Assembly: GCA_050258575.1 (NCBI GenBank)
Contig: JBLMYZ010000044.1
Location: forward strand, 1 to 10,928
Length of the DNA stretch: 10,928 nt
Origin: JAPUDS01 sp050258575
GTDB taxonomy: Bacteria; Patescibacteriota; Saccharimonadia; Saccharimonadales; Saccharimonadaceae
Direction: 5' to 3'
The position numbers and the translations under genes are program-made. Positions 1 to 6,202 of this stretch are shown here, in pieces; positions within the stretch are counted from its first letter, which is position 1, and each line of letters starts with the position of its first letter. The notes beneath the pieces were generated by a model. The model ran no database searches, had not been told where the DNA came from, and was given only the letters and a program-made list of their open reading frames with translations.

Positions 1-23
1 TCTGCAAGGTTTGTCCTTGCAGA
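1..23. other. Perfect inverted repeat at the window edge
   Basis: A 9-base arm (TCTGCAAGG, 1-9) is followed by a 5-base loop and its exact complement (15-23). No T-run follows on the plus strand. On the minus strand the bases after the hairpin lie outside the window, so a terminator for a minus-strand transcript cannot be judged. It could equally be an operator or part of an upstream gene's tail. Confidence 0.5.
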
Positions 24-79
24 AAGTAAGGTGAGGTGAATTTTAAAAAGTTTACAGAGGCTGGGGGGTGGAAAAAGCA

Positions 80-107
80 AAAAACTGCGGTGTGATCCGC
101 AGTTTTT
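80..107. terminator. Bidirectional intrinsic terminator downstream of mscL
   Basis: An 11-base perfect stem (80-90 with 97-107) has a GC core CTGCGG/CCGCAG and a 6-base loop. The A-run on one side and the T-run on the other make it a terminator in both directions. On the minus strand it lies about 20 bases past the mscL stop and is followed by TTTTTTGCTTTTTC. On the plus strand it is followed by TTTTTGTTGTTTT, so it could also end a plus-strand transcript entering from the left. Confidence 0.85.
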
Positions 108-125
108 GTTGTTTTCACTACAACG

Positions 126-569
126 TTAGTCTTTTTTCTTGTCGAGGCGGTCGAGTTTTAGTAGATGAACGATCGCGTAAACAACCAGCGCAACCGCCAG
201 TAACGTAATCAGCGAGCTAACGAACGCACCCCAGCCAAACTCGGCTTTGCGGCCGAGAACATCGACCGTAAACGACGCCGCCTTCAGCCCCTCTTGCGAA
301 CCGATGATTAGCTGGACGATCGGGTCGATAAACGCACTCACAAGCTGCTTCACTGTATCGCCAGCCGCAGTACCGATCGCTAGACCAACCGCCAAGCCCA
401 CTACCCCTTGTGTCCGGATAAAATCCATAAACCCAGACCCGTGGCCTTTGGTTTTTTCCCTGACACTGGCCGCCCGCGCTTTTGCCGCTGCAACACGCTC
501 TCGAGCGGCAGATCTTCTGACTTCGGCAGTATTTTTGACAGCCGACGCTGTCGATTTTTTCGTTGCCAT
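126..569 (-). CDS. mscL: Large-conductance mechanosensitive channel MscL
   Basis: 147 residues. MscL forms a homopentameric membrane pore that opens under membrane tension and releases solutes on hypo-osmotic shock. The family-typical TM1 is residues 54-90: a GVVGLAVGLAIGTAAGDTV segment, then a conserved FIDPIVQLIIG stretch. TM2 is about 114-136, followed by a short charged tail (LDRLDKKKD). The loop between TM1 and TM2 (about 91-113) is short, and the C-terminal helix is shorter than in E. coli. Most MscLs start about ten residues before TM1, but here residues 1-46 form a Lys/Arg/Ala-rich extension. The start is supported by AGGAG six bases upstream of the ATG, and no other good start lies nearer TM1 except Met48. 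A terminator follows the gene. Family assignment is secure from the TM1 signature; the role of the extension is unknown. Confidence 0.93.
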   Translation of the reverse strand: MATKKSTASAVKNTAEVRRSAARERVAAAKARAASVREKTKGHGSGFMDFIRTQGVVGLAVGLAIGTAAGDTVKQLVSAFIDPIVQLIIGSQEGLKAASFTVDVLGRKAEFGWGAFVSSLITLLAVALVVYAIVHLLKLDRLDKKKD

Positions 570-630
570 ACAAGACTCCTATTCTCGTTCCCTAAACAGC
601 AGGGACGATTTAACCTCTGTTTACATACAT

Positions 631-659
631 AAAATATACTATTTTGAGAAAAATAACAA
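631..659 (-). promoter_or_regulatory. Candidate mscL promoter
   Basis: On the minus strand TTGTTA (659-654) is separated by 17 bases from TATTTT (636-631). The surroundings are AT-rich and an alternative hexamer TATATT (638-633) overlaps. This predicts a 5' leader of about 55 bases containing a 5-base hairpin (589-593 with 601-605) and then the AGGAG site. The hexamers are weak matches, so this is a suggestion. Confidence 0.35.
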
Positions 660-669
660 GGAGGTGAGG

Positions 670-707
670 CCTGGACGGGGAGAAGCTTGTGGCCCTCCCC
701 GTCCAGG
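670..707 (-). terminator. GC-rich hairpin after the small minus-strand gene
   Basis: A perfect 13-base stem (670-682 with 695-707) with a 12-base loop lies 35 bases past the stop of the 742-966 gene. On the minus strand the hairpin is followed by CCTCACCTCCTTGTT and only then by TTATTTTTC, so the U-run is displaced by about 15 bases. It may act as a weak terminator, an mRNA 3' stabiliser, or part of the same mobile or cassette unit as the gene. Confidence 0.55.
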
Positions 708-741
708 GGTTGCGCCATGCCTGGGTAAGACACGACGCAAG

Positions 742-966
742 CTATGCGGCAGCAACAAACGTTGTGAGTTTGCCGCCACCGTCGGTTTTGACGAACCGTC
801 GAACGAGCTTATCGTTGATCAGTCCGTTGACCGTCCGGCGCACCAGCTCGGCGCTCGTATCCCAACCGTACCGGCGGCACATGCGGGAGGAGTCAAAAAC
901 GATCCCAGCCTTGCCTGCGGCGCGGATAGCTTCGAACACCGTCTTTGGCGACACGGTTTTTGCCAT
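742..966 (-). CDS. Small winged-helix-like protein, function unknown
   Basis: 74 residues, basic and soluble. I do not recognise a named family. The layout suggests a winged helix: helix 1 about residues 6-17, a helix around SSRMCRRYG (26-34), a putative recognition helix SAELVRRTVNGLINDK (38-53), then a wing-like pair RRFVKTDGGGKLTTFVA (56-72). A DNA-binding role is an inference from this pattern only. The start is firmly set by AAGGAGG four bases before the ATG, an almost perfect Shine-Dalgarno (complement at 967-977). The gene is GC-richer than the neighbouring mscL and HIT genes. Upstream in its own leader sits a terminator-like hairpin (991-1018), and downstream a 13-base GC stem. The HIT gene is divergent to it. 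Confidence 0.7.
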   Translation of the reverse strand: MAKTVSPKTVFEAIRAAGKAGIVFDSSRMCRRYGWDTSAELVRRTVNGLINDKLVRRFVKTDGGGKLTTFVAAA

Positions 967-990
967 CTCACCTCCTTAAAGTACCTCCAG

Positions 991-1018
991 AAAACGAAAA
1001 ACCGAGGGGTGTCCTCGG
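991..1018 (-). terminator. Terminator-like hairpin in the leader of the small gene
   Basis: On the minus strand CCGAGG (1018-1013), a 5-base loop and CCTCGG (1007-1002) are followed directly by TTTTTCGTTTT. That is a good intrinsic terminator form ending about 15 bases before the Shine-Dalgarno of the 742-966 gene. No annotated minus-strand gene lies upstream within reach, so it either acts as an attenuator for the small gene or stops antisense transcription from the HIT region. Confidence 0.6.
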
Positions 1019-1118
1019 CTTGTTATGTTGTCTGGAATAACCTATGCCGAGGGCGCAGCAAACACACCGACGAGTAGAAGTCCGACATGCGTGTGTGCCA
1101 TCAACATGTCAAACAGTA

Positions 1119-1124
1119 TATACT
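1119..1124 (+). promoter_or_regulatory. -10 box of the HIT gene (leaderless start)
   Basis: TATACT ends 7 bases before the ATG at 1132, with no Shine-Dalgarno between. Transcription would start at or next to the start codon. No convincing -35 or TGN extension is visible, so the call rests on the hexamer and on the identical spacing at tsaD and murE. Confidence 0.5.
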
Positions 1125-1131
1125 AGATCAT

Positions 1132-1530
1132 ATGCAAACACCAAGTATTTTTACGAAAATCGTTCGCGGCGAAATACCATCGCACAAAATCTACGAGGAC
1201 GAACACACCTACGCTTTCCTAGACATTCACCCCACTACCGAGAGCCACACGCTAGTAATCCCGAAAAAACAGGTTGAGTCTGTCTGGGATCTCGACGACA
1301 CAGAGTACGATGCTCTCATGACAACGGTTAAAAAAATCGCACTGCATTTGCGGGAAGTAACAGAGGTGGCATATGTTGGCGTGAAAATAATCGGCACCGA
1401 TGTTCCCCACGCTCACGTCCACCTCATTCCGTTTGATACTGCCGCCCAGTTCAACCACAGTAGTCCAACAGACACCGAACCCAACCACGATGCGCTCGCT
1501 GCGCTGGCCGAGCGGTTACGACTCGACTAG
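1132..1530 (+). CDS. HIT-family nucleotide hydrolase/transferase
   Basis: 132 residues from ATG 1132. HIT proteins hydrolyse or transfer nucleotidyl groups, typically on AMP-linked or dinucleotide substrates; the exact substrate is not evident here. The histidine triad PHAHVHLIP is clear, with His93, His95 and His97 as the H-x-H-x-H core. The N-terminal SIFTKIVRGEIPSHKIYED and the following FLDIHPTTESHTLVIPKK are typical of the HINT/Hit branch. An upstream in-frame ATG at 1087 would add 15 residues, but family members begin close to the SIF motif and the -10 box lies between the two ATGs, so 1132 is preferred. It lies 33 bases upstream of tsaD in the same direction, although tsaD has its own -10 box. 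Divergent from the small gene at 742-966. Confidence 0.92.
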   Translation: MQTPSIFTKIVRGEIPSHKIYEDEHTYAFLDIHPTTESHTLVIPKKQVESVWDLDDTEYDALMTTVKKIALHLREVTEVAYVGVKIIGTDVPHAHVHLIPFDTAAQFNHSSPTDTEPNHDALAALAERLRLD

Positions 1531-1550
1531 CCGTCCCCTGTTGTTTTTAG

Positions 1551-1556
1551 TATACT
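1551..1556 (+). promoter_or_regulatory. -10 box of tsaD (leaderless start)
   Basis: TATACT within the palindrome AGTATACT ends 7 bases before the tsaD ATG. The spacing equals that at the HIT gene and murE, and no Shine-Dalgarno is present. No clear -35 is seen. Confidence 0.5.
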
Positions 1557-1563
1557 GCACTGT

Positions 1564-2760
1564 ATGAAAGTATTAGGGATCGAGTCTAGTTGTGATGAAA
1601 CTGCCGCTGCCGTCGTCGAAGACGGTGGCGTACTGCTCTCCAACGCGGTCAGCTCGCAAATGGACGATTTCGTCGCCTATGGCGGCGTCATACCAGAAAT
1701 CGCCGCTCGCAGCCATATTGAAGCGATCCTCCCTGTCGTCGAAAAGGCCCTCGACGACGCCGACTGCACCTGGGACGATATCGACGCGATCGGCGCCACC
1801 TACGGCCCCGGCCTCATCGGTTCCCTCCTCGTCGGCACGCTCACCGCTCGCACGCTCGCACTGACAAAAAATATCCCCTTTTACCCGATTCACCATGTTG
1901 AAGCCCATGTGTACGCGAATTTTGTCGTGGAAGAAAAAGGTCGAAAACACCTTGCCCTCCCGTCTACACAGCCCGCCTTTCCCATGCTCGCACTCATCGT
2001 TAGCGGCGGCCACAGCCAGCTCGTCCTGTTCCGCGGCCATGGCGACTACACCTTGCTCGGCCAGACACAAGACGATGCTATAGGAGAAGCTTTTGACAAA
2101 GTTGCCAAGATCATCGGCCTTCCCTACCCTGGGGGTGTCTCTATTAGTAAACTAGCTCCCAGCGGTGACGCCCGCGCTTTCACCTTTCCCAAGGCCAACC
2201 TCGCCTGCCCGCCAGGCTGTACCCACAACCCCAACCGCAGCGTCACTCAGGAAGATATCGACGCCGGACGCGTCGTCCACGGTGGGCGCGGCCACCTTTT
2301 TCTGCGCGACCGCTGTCATCGCTACGATTTTTCCTTTTCCGGCCTCAAGACAGCCGTTCTAAGGACGGTTCAGGCGGAAGTAGGTGTCGGACACGACTTC
2401 CCCTCCCACCAGCTGCCAGAGCGCGTTTCAGACGCTCTCAGAGCAGATATCGCTGCCAGCTTCCAGCGAATCGCCGTCGAAACCCTTGTCGACAAAACCT
2501 TGCTCGCCTTCCAGGATTACTCCCCCGCCTCTGTTGTTATCGCGGGCGGTGTCGCTGCCAACCTAGAACTGCGCCGTTCCCTCCAGGAACGCCTCCCGAT
2601 CGACATCGAGTACGCCCCTATGAGCCTCTGCACCGACAACGCTGTCATGATCGCCGCCCTCGCCTACTACCAGGCTCAGCAACTCCCACCGACAGACCCC
2701 CGCGACGTCGAGGTCGCCCCCAGTTTACGGATGGAAAAATGGAGCAAGCTGGAAAGGTAG
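1564..2760 (+). CDS. tsaD: tRNA N6-adenosine threonylcarbamoyltransferase TsaD
   Basis: 398 residues, longer than the usual 335-345. TsaD, with TsaB and TsaE, transfers the threonylcarbamoyl group from threonylcarbamoyl-AMP to A37 of ANN-decoding tRNAs in the cytoplasm. The ASKHA-fold signature is complete: MKVLGIESSCDETAAAVV (1-18), the metal-binding HHVEAH with His111 and His115, VSGGHSQL (146-153), GEAFDKVAKIIGLPYPGG (174-191), RYDFSFSGLKTAV (253-265), AGGVAAN (327-333) and CTDNAVMIA (356-364) with Asp358 as the third metal ligand. The extra length comes largely from an insertion of roughly 30 residues (about 213-250) before the DFSFSG motif, carrying CPPGC (215-219) and Cys251; other extra residues lie around 121-137. 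tsaB and tsaE are not in the window. Start set by the -10 box 7 bases upstream. Confidence 0.96.
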   Translation: MKVLGIESSCDETAAAVVEDGGVLLSNAVSSQMDDFVAYGGVIPEIAARSHIEAILPVVEKALDDADCTWDDIDAIGATYGPGLIGSLLVGTLTARTLALTKNIPFYPIHHVEAHVYANFVVEEKGRKHLALPSTQPAFPMLALIVSGGHSQLVLFRGHGDYTLLGQTQDDAIGEAFDKVAKIIGLPYPGGVSISKLAPSGDARAFTFPKANLACPPGCTHNPNRSVTQEDIDAGRVVHGGRGHLFLRDRCHRYDFSFSGLKTAVLRTVQAEVGVGHDFPSHQLPERVSDALRADIAASFQRIAVETLVDKTLLAFQDYSPASVVIAGGVAANLELRRSLQERLPIDIEYAPMSLCTDNAVMIAALAYYQAQQLPPTDPRDVEVAPSLRMEKWSKLER

Positions 2761-3050
2761 TTGGTGCGTAAGTTAGTAAGTTGGTAAGTTGGTAAGTAAA
2801 CACCAGTAGCCATCTTCCATCTTTCCCTGCCTCTGCGATTTTCTTAGGCTTTAGGTCTTGGGTCTTAGGTCTTGGGTCTTAGATTTAGATGACAGATACC
2901 AGATGATGCTCTTCTTGCAACGTATGTCCTTTGTGATTCTTGTATTTTTGCGACTCTCTCAGCTCTCAGATCTCAGATCTATCGATCTCTCGCTCTTTCG
3001 ATCTCCCGATCTTCCAATCTCTCGCACTTGCGACCCCCACCTCACCATGC
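2761..3050 (+). repeat. Modular tandem-array element A, upstream of valS
   Basis: A 290-base non-coding stretch built of ordered degenerate arrays. Module 1: four 8-base units TAAGTNNN (2769-2800). Spacer, then anchor TGCGATTT (2834-2841). Module 2: seven 7-base units of type TCTTAGG (2842-2890). Core ACAGATACCAGATG (2892-2905), then ATGCTCTTC. Spacer, then anchor TGCGACT (2949-2955). Module 3: three 7-base units of type CTCTCAG (2956-2976). Module 4: six 8-base units of type ATCTCTCG (2977-3024). It ends at the valS promoter. The order matches element B at 6203-6450. The plus strand of modules 3 and 4 is strongly pyrimidine-rich and contains five GATC sites. No ORF here looks real and no intrinsic terminator follows tsaD. 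Confidence 0.85.
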
Positions 3051-3056
3051 TATAAT
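3028..3056 (+). promoter_or_regulatory. valS promoter with extended -10
   Basis: TTGCGA (3028-3033), a 17-base spacer and a consensus TATAAT (3051-3056) preceded by TGC. The -35 overlaps a TGCGAC anchor like those inside element A. Transcription should begin near 3063, giving valS a leader of about 135 bases, in contrast to the leaderless genes nearby. Confidence 0.7.
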
Positions 3057-3062
3057 CATGTC

Positions 3063-3200
3063 GGAAAACAAACACGCGAACAGTTGGGAAAAACGTCTGA
3101 GGGTATTGAAAAAGCAACACCCTAGTTTGGGGTTTTTGTCAACTTTTCACGTGAAAAGTTTTTGTACACCTCTGTTATTTTGATGAAATGAGCGAACAAA
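3063..3200 (+). promoter_or_regulatory. Structured valS 5' leader
   Basis: The leader can fold in competing ways. AGGGT (3100-3104) pairs with ACCCT (3119-3123), optionally within an outer AAAAAC/GTTTTT pairing (about 3090-3095 with 3132-3137). Alternatively ACCC (3119-3122) pairs with GGGT (3130-3133), directly followed by a T-run. That is the arrangement of an attenuator, but the stems are only 4-6 bases. A 20-base palindrome follows at 3141-3160. No T-box consensus (GGGTGGNACC) is present. Control of valS by attenuation is inferred only. Confidence 0.35.
3141..3160. repeat. 20-base perfect palindrome before valS
   Basis: AACTTTTCACGTGAAAAGTT reads identically on both strands and is followed by TTT. 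As RNA it forms a stem of about 8 base pairs with a short loop and a U-run, so it could act as a weak terminator in the leader. As DNA it has the size and symmetry of a dimeric repressor site. It lies 40 bases before the valS ATG. Confidence 0.6.
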
Positions 3201-5765
3201 ATGAATTTACCCAAAGTTTATGAGCCTGCAAAATACGAACCAACGACCTATGCGCTTTGGGAAACATCGGGCGTCTTTCAGTCAAAAGGCAAGGGCGAAC
3301 CGTACGGTATCGTCATGCCGCCGCCCAACGCCAATGGCAACCTGCACGTTGGCCATGGTTTGTCGTTTGGTCTCGAGGATGTCCTCGTCCGATACCACCG
3401 TATGAAAGGCAAAGATGCCGTTCTTATACCGGGCAGCGATCACGCTGGGTTTGAAACCTGGGTCGTGTACGAGAGGCAACTCACTAAACAGGGGAAAACT
3501 CGCTTCGACTTTTCACGCGAGGACCTCTATCGACAGGTTTGGGATTTCGTTGAGGCTCGCCGCGGCGATATGGACTTGCAACTCCGCGCTCTTGGGGTCG
3601 GAGCTGACTGGCAAAACGGCGTATTTACGCTCGACAAAAAAGTTATCGACACTGTGTACGACACGTTTAAAAAACTCTGGGACGAAGGCTTGGTTTACAG
3701 GGGAGAGCGAATCGTCAACTACTGCACCAAACACCGGACGAGTTTCGCCGACATCGAGGTTGAGTACAAAGAAAAACCAGGCAAGTTGTACTATATTGCG
3801 TATCCGCTCCTTGACAAGGTAGGGGAGATCATCGTCGCGACCACGCGCCCAGAGACCATGCTTGGCGACACGGCTATTGCTGTTCACCCTGACGACGAGC
3901 GCTACAAAGACCTTGTGGGTATGACCGTTCAGGTGCCGATTGTCCGCCGCGAGATTCCGATCATCGCTGACGCAGCTGTTGAGCGCGATTTTGGCACCGG
4001 CGCTGTCAAAATCACCCCGGCACACGACCCGCTCGACTTCGAGATCGGGCAACGCCACCACCTACCAACGATAGAGGTGATCCGCGAAGACGGCACGATT
4101 AGCCCAGAGGCCAGCCAAACGTTCGAGGACAAGACTGTCGAACAAGCGCGCACCGCTGTTGTCAACACATTGCAAACAGAGGAATCACTCCGCAAAACCG
4201 AAGATTACACTCACAACGTCGGCCACTGTTACAAGTGCGGTACGGTTATCGAACCGCTTATCAAAGACCAGTGGTTTCTCACCATGAAACCGTTGACCGA
4301 ACCAGCGATCGCCGCCATTAAACGCGGCGATGTAAAATTCACACCAAAGAGCAAGGGAAAGCTCGTCGTGCAGTACCTCGAGAAACTACACGACTGGAAC
4401 CTCAGCCGCCAGATCCCGTGGGGGATTCCGATCCCGGCTTTTCGCAACGAAAACGACCACAACGACTGGGTCTTTGACACTCGAGTTGACAAAGAAAGCA
4501 TCGACATCAACGGTGTTACCTACGTACGCGAAGAAGACACCTTTGACACTTGGTTTAGCTCAGGGCAGTGGCCGTATATCGTGACGAACCACCTTGCAGA
4601 TATGCCCTCTGACGCGCCAGGAGCTGCTCTGAAGCGTTTTTACCCGAACTCGGTCATGGAGACCGGTCACGATCTACTCGACCGCTGGGTGGCCCGTATG
4701 GTCATGCTCGGGCTATACCGCACCGGGGAAGTACCGTTTCACGAGGTCTATATGCACGGTATGGTACTCGACGAACGCGGCCAAAAGATGAGCAAGAGCA
4801 AGGGAAATGTCGTGAATCCTATGGAGGTTATCGGCGAATACGGCTCTGACGCGTTCCGCCTCGGTATCGTCATGAACCGGACAGCAGGGCAGAACCAGGC
4901 GTTTTCACCGGCCACGATCATCGCCGGACGAAACTTTTGCAACAAACTGTGGAATATCGCCCGTTTTGTTGAACCGCACCTGGAGAACTTCGGTGACGCA
5001 GCGCCAAAGCCTGCCAGTATCGCGGATCACTGGGTCTTTCAGCACCTCCAAACTGCTCGCGACAACGTCGACAGCCTCATGAAAGACTACCGTTTTGCCG
5101 AAGCGGTCGAGGTGGTGTATCACACTATTTGGAACGATGTTGCCGACTGGTATCTCGAGGCGTCAAAAGAGTCGCCAAACAGCAGCGTGCTTACTTGGGT
5201 GCTGGAAACCGCTTTGAAGCTCGCACATCCGTTTGCGCCGTTTGTAACTGAAACCATTTGGTCAACTATTGAGGGTGATCGACCCCTGTTGGCAGCCAGC
5301 CACTGGCCGCAAAAAGTAACGTTTGACCGCCACAAAGCTGACGCGTTCAACGACCTCAAAGATCTCGTGGTTGAAACTCGATTTATCTCGAGTGAACTAC
5401 CGGGCAAGAAACAGACGCTCCTGTACGGCGACGATACGCTCGTTGCTGACAACGCTGCGCTACTGCAACGGCTCGCCCACCTAGAATCTGTCGCTCACAC
5501 CGATACGCCACGCGGTTTGCGGCTGGCCGTCGCGGGCAGGGAAGCATGGCTCGACCTTGACGACGACCTCGTCTATGAACATCAGGGAAAACTCGAGACG
5601 CGTCTGGCCGAATGCAAACAGCGTATCGCAACACTGCAAGCTCGTTTGGACAACAAACAGTACGTCAAACAGGCGCCGGCCTCTGTTGTGAAACAAACGC
5701 GCGACGAGCTCGCAAAACAGCAAGAGCTTGAGACTCGCCTCAGTAAAGAACTCGAGGTATTGTAG
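3201..5765 (+). CDS. valS: Valyl-tRNA synthetase
   Basis: 854 residues, slightly shorter than typical bacterial ValRS. It attaches valine to tRNA-Val in the cytoplasm. Class I signatures are present: PPPNANGNLHVGHGL with the HIGH-type HVGH at 49-52, GSDHAGFETW (78-87), and KMSKS at 529-533. The CP1 editing domain, which clears mischarged threonine, shows TTRPETMLGDTA (214-225) and GTGAVKITPAHDPLDFEIG. CYKCG (343-347) precedes a conserved IEPLIKDQWF. DTWFSSGQWP begins at about 449, and ETGHDLLDRWVARMVMLG precedes KMSKS. The anticodon-binding domain spans roughly 600-760 and the C-terminal coiled-coil arm about 788-854, ending RLSKELEVL. Start ATG 3201 fits the family N-terminus (LPKVYEPAKYEPTTYALW); no good Shine-Dalgarno precedes it, only a weak GAG. 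It has its own promoter and a long leader. The stop lies 2 bases from the stop of the convergent gene. Confidence 0.97.
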   Translation: MNLPKVYEPAKYEPTTYALWETSGVFQSKGKGEPYGIVMPPPNANGNLHVGHGLSFGLEDVLVRYHRMKGKDAVLIPGSDHAGFETWVVYERQLTKQGKTRFDFSREDLYRQVWDFVEARRGDMDLQLRALGVGADWQNGVFTLDKKVIDTVYDTFKKLWDEGLVYRGERIVNYCTKHRTSFADIEVEYKEKPGKLYYIAYPLLDKVGEIIVATTRPETMLGDTAIAVHPDDERYKDLVGMTVQVPIVRREIPIIADAAVERDFGTGAVKITPAHDPLDFEIGQRHHLPTIEVIREDGTISPEASQTFEDKTVEQARTAVVNTLQTEESLRKTEDYTHNVGHCYKCGTVIEPLIKDQWFLTMKPLTEPAIAAIKRGDVKFTPKSKGKLVVQYLEKLHDWNLSRQIPWGIPIPAFRNENDHNDWVFDTRVDKESIDINGVTYVREEDTFDTWFSSGQWPYIVTNHLADMPSDAPGAALKRFYPNSVMETGHDLLDRWVARMVMLGLYRTGEVPFHEVYMHGMVLDERGQKMSKSKGNVVNPMEVIGEYGSDAFRLGIVMNRTAGQNQAFSPATIIAGRNFCNKLWNIARFVEPHLENFGDAAPKPASIADHWVFQHLQTARDNVDSLMKDYRFAEAVEVVYHTIWNDVADWYLEASKESPNSSVLTWVLETALKLAHPFAPFVTETIWSTIEGDRPLLAASHWPQKVTFDRHKADAFNDLKDLVVETRFISSELPGKKQTLLYGDDTLVADNAALLQRLAHLESVAHTDTPRGLRLAVAGREAWLDLDDDLVYEHQGKLETRLAECKQRIATLQARLDNKQYVKQAPASVVKQTRDELAKQQELETRLSKELEVL

Positions 5766-5767
5766 GA

Positions 5768-6139
5768 CTAGGCCCACATCGCACTAAAGGGCAGGGTAAC
5801 ATAGGCGCGCAGTAGCATGATATGTTCAGTGAAACGTCCCCAGAGGCCAGGGTCTTCTTCGTAGGCAGCTGCCAGCTCCTCGCGGCTTCGTGTCGTGACG
5901 ATAACGTTGTCACTAAAAACTTTGTTGAAGTTTTTGAGCACTTGTTTGTCAACGTGGTCGTGTAGCTCCTTGACAACTTTGTCTGTTATGTCACTTTGTT
6001 TGACAGTTTGCGCGACAGCAGCGTCGCCGTATCGGACAACATCTTTGGCATGAACAGAGACAAGTACAACCGAAAAGGCCACTAAAGTCGCTAAAAGAAC
6101 TGTCAGGTTTTGTATAATGTTTGTTTTATTTTTCATCAT
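5768..6139 (-). CDS. Small secreted or membrane-anchored protein, function unknown
   Basis: 123 residues; no family recognised. The N-terminus is basic (MMKNKTNIIQ), followed by a hydrophobic stretch at about 11-30 and a VHA-K junction (29-31) that would suit signal peptidase I cleavage after Ala31; retention as a membrane anchor is also possible. The remainder is mostly charged and helical (VKQSDITDKVVKELHDHVDK), and the C-terminus (about 107-123, HIMLLRAYVTLPFSAMWA) is again hydrophobic. There is no Shine-Dalgarno; two ATGs are adjacent (6139 and 6136) and the promoter lies just 9 bases upstream. A strong promoter supports a real gene. It is tail-to-tail with valS, with 2 bases between stops, and divergent from murE across element B. 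Confidence 0.75.
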   Translation of the reverse strand: MMKNKTNIIQNLTVLLATLVAFSVVLVSVHAKDVVRYGDAAVAQTVKQSDITDKVVKELHDHVDKQVLKNFNKVFSDNVIVTTRSREELAAAYEEDPGLWGRFTEHIMLLRAYVTLPFSAMWA

Positions 6140-6148
6140 TATGCAACC

Positions 6149-6177
6149 ATGTTAGCATAAGCTTTGAGATATGTCAA
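6149..6177 (-). promoter_or_regulatory. Promoter of the small anchored-protein gene
   Basis: On the minus strand a perfect -35 TTGACA (6177-6172), a 17-base spacer ending in TGC, and TAACAT (6154-6149). The -10 ends 9 bases before the first ATG, so the transcript has almost no leader. The same TTGACA-17-TGC-TAAYAT form recurs at 8630-8658. Confidence 0.75.
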
Positions 6178-6202
6178 GTGTAGGACTTAAATGGTTAGTA
6201 CT

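Noticed and set aside
247..1077. 276-codon plus-strand open frame
   Set aside because: It runs antisense through mscL and the small gene, both of which have Shine-Dalgarno sites and family or fold support; its product is low-quality and lacks a credible start site.
1087..1131. Upstream ATG for the HIT protein
   Set aside because: It would place the -10 box inside the gene and add 15 residues not typical of the family.
2956..3024. CRISPR array
   Set aside because: Units are contiguous 7-8-mers with no spacers; CRISPR repeats are longer and separated by unique sequence.
2858..3125. Open frames inside repeat element A
   Set aside because: Their sequence is just the translation of the 7- and 8-base arrays; element B does not preserve the same frames.
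3058..3183. 41-codon open frame in the valS leader as a leader peptide
   Set aside because: Its ATG lies one base after the -10 box, upstream of the expected transcription start, it has no ribosome site and holds only two valine codons.
3063..3200. T-box riboswitch for valS
   Set aside because: No T-box consensus, no recognisable specifier stem, and the leader is too short.
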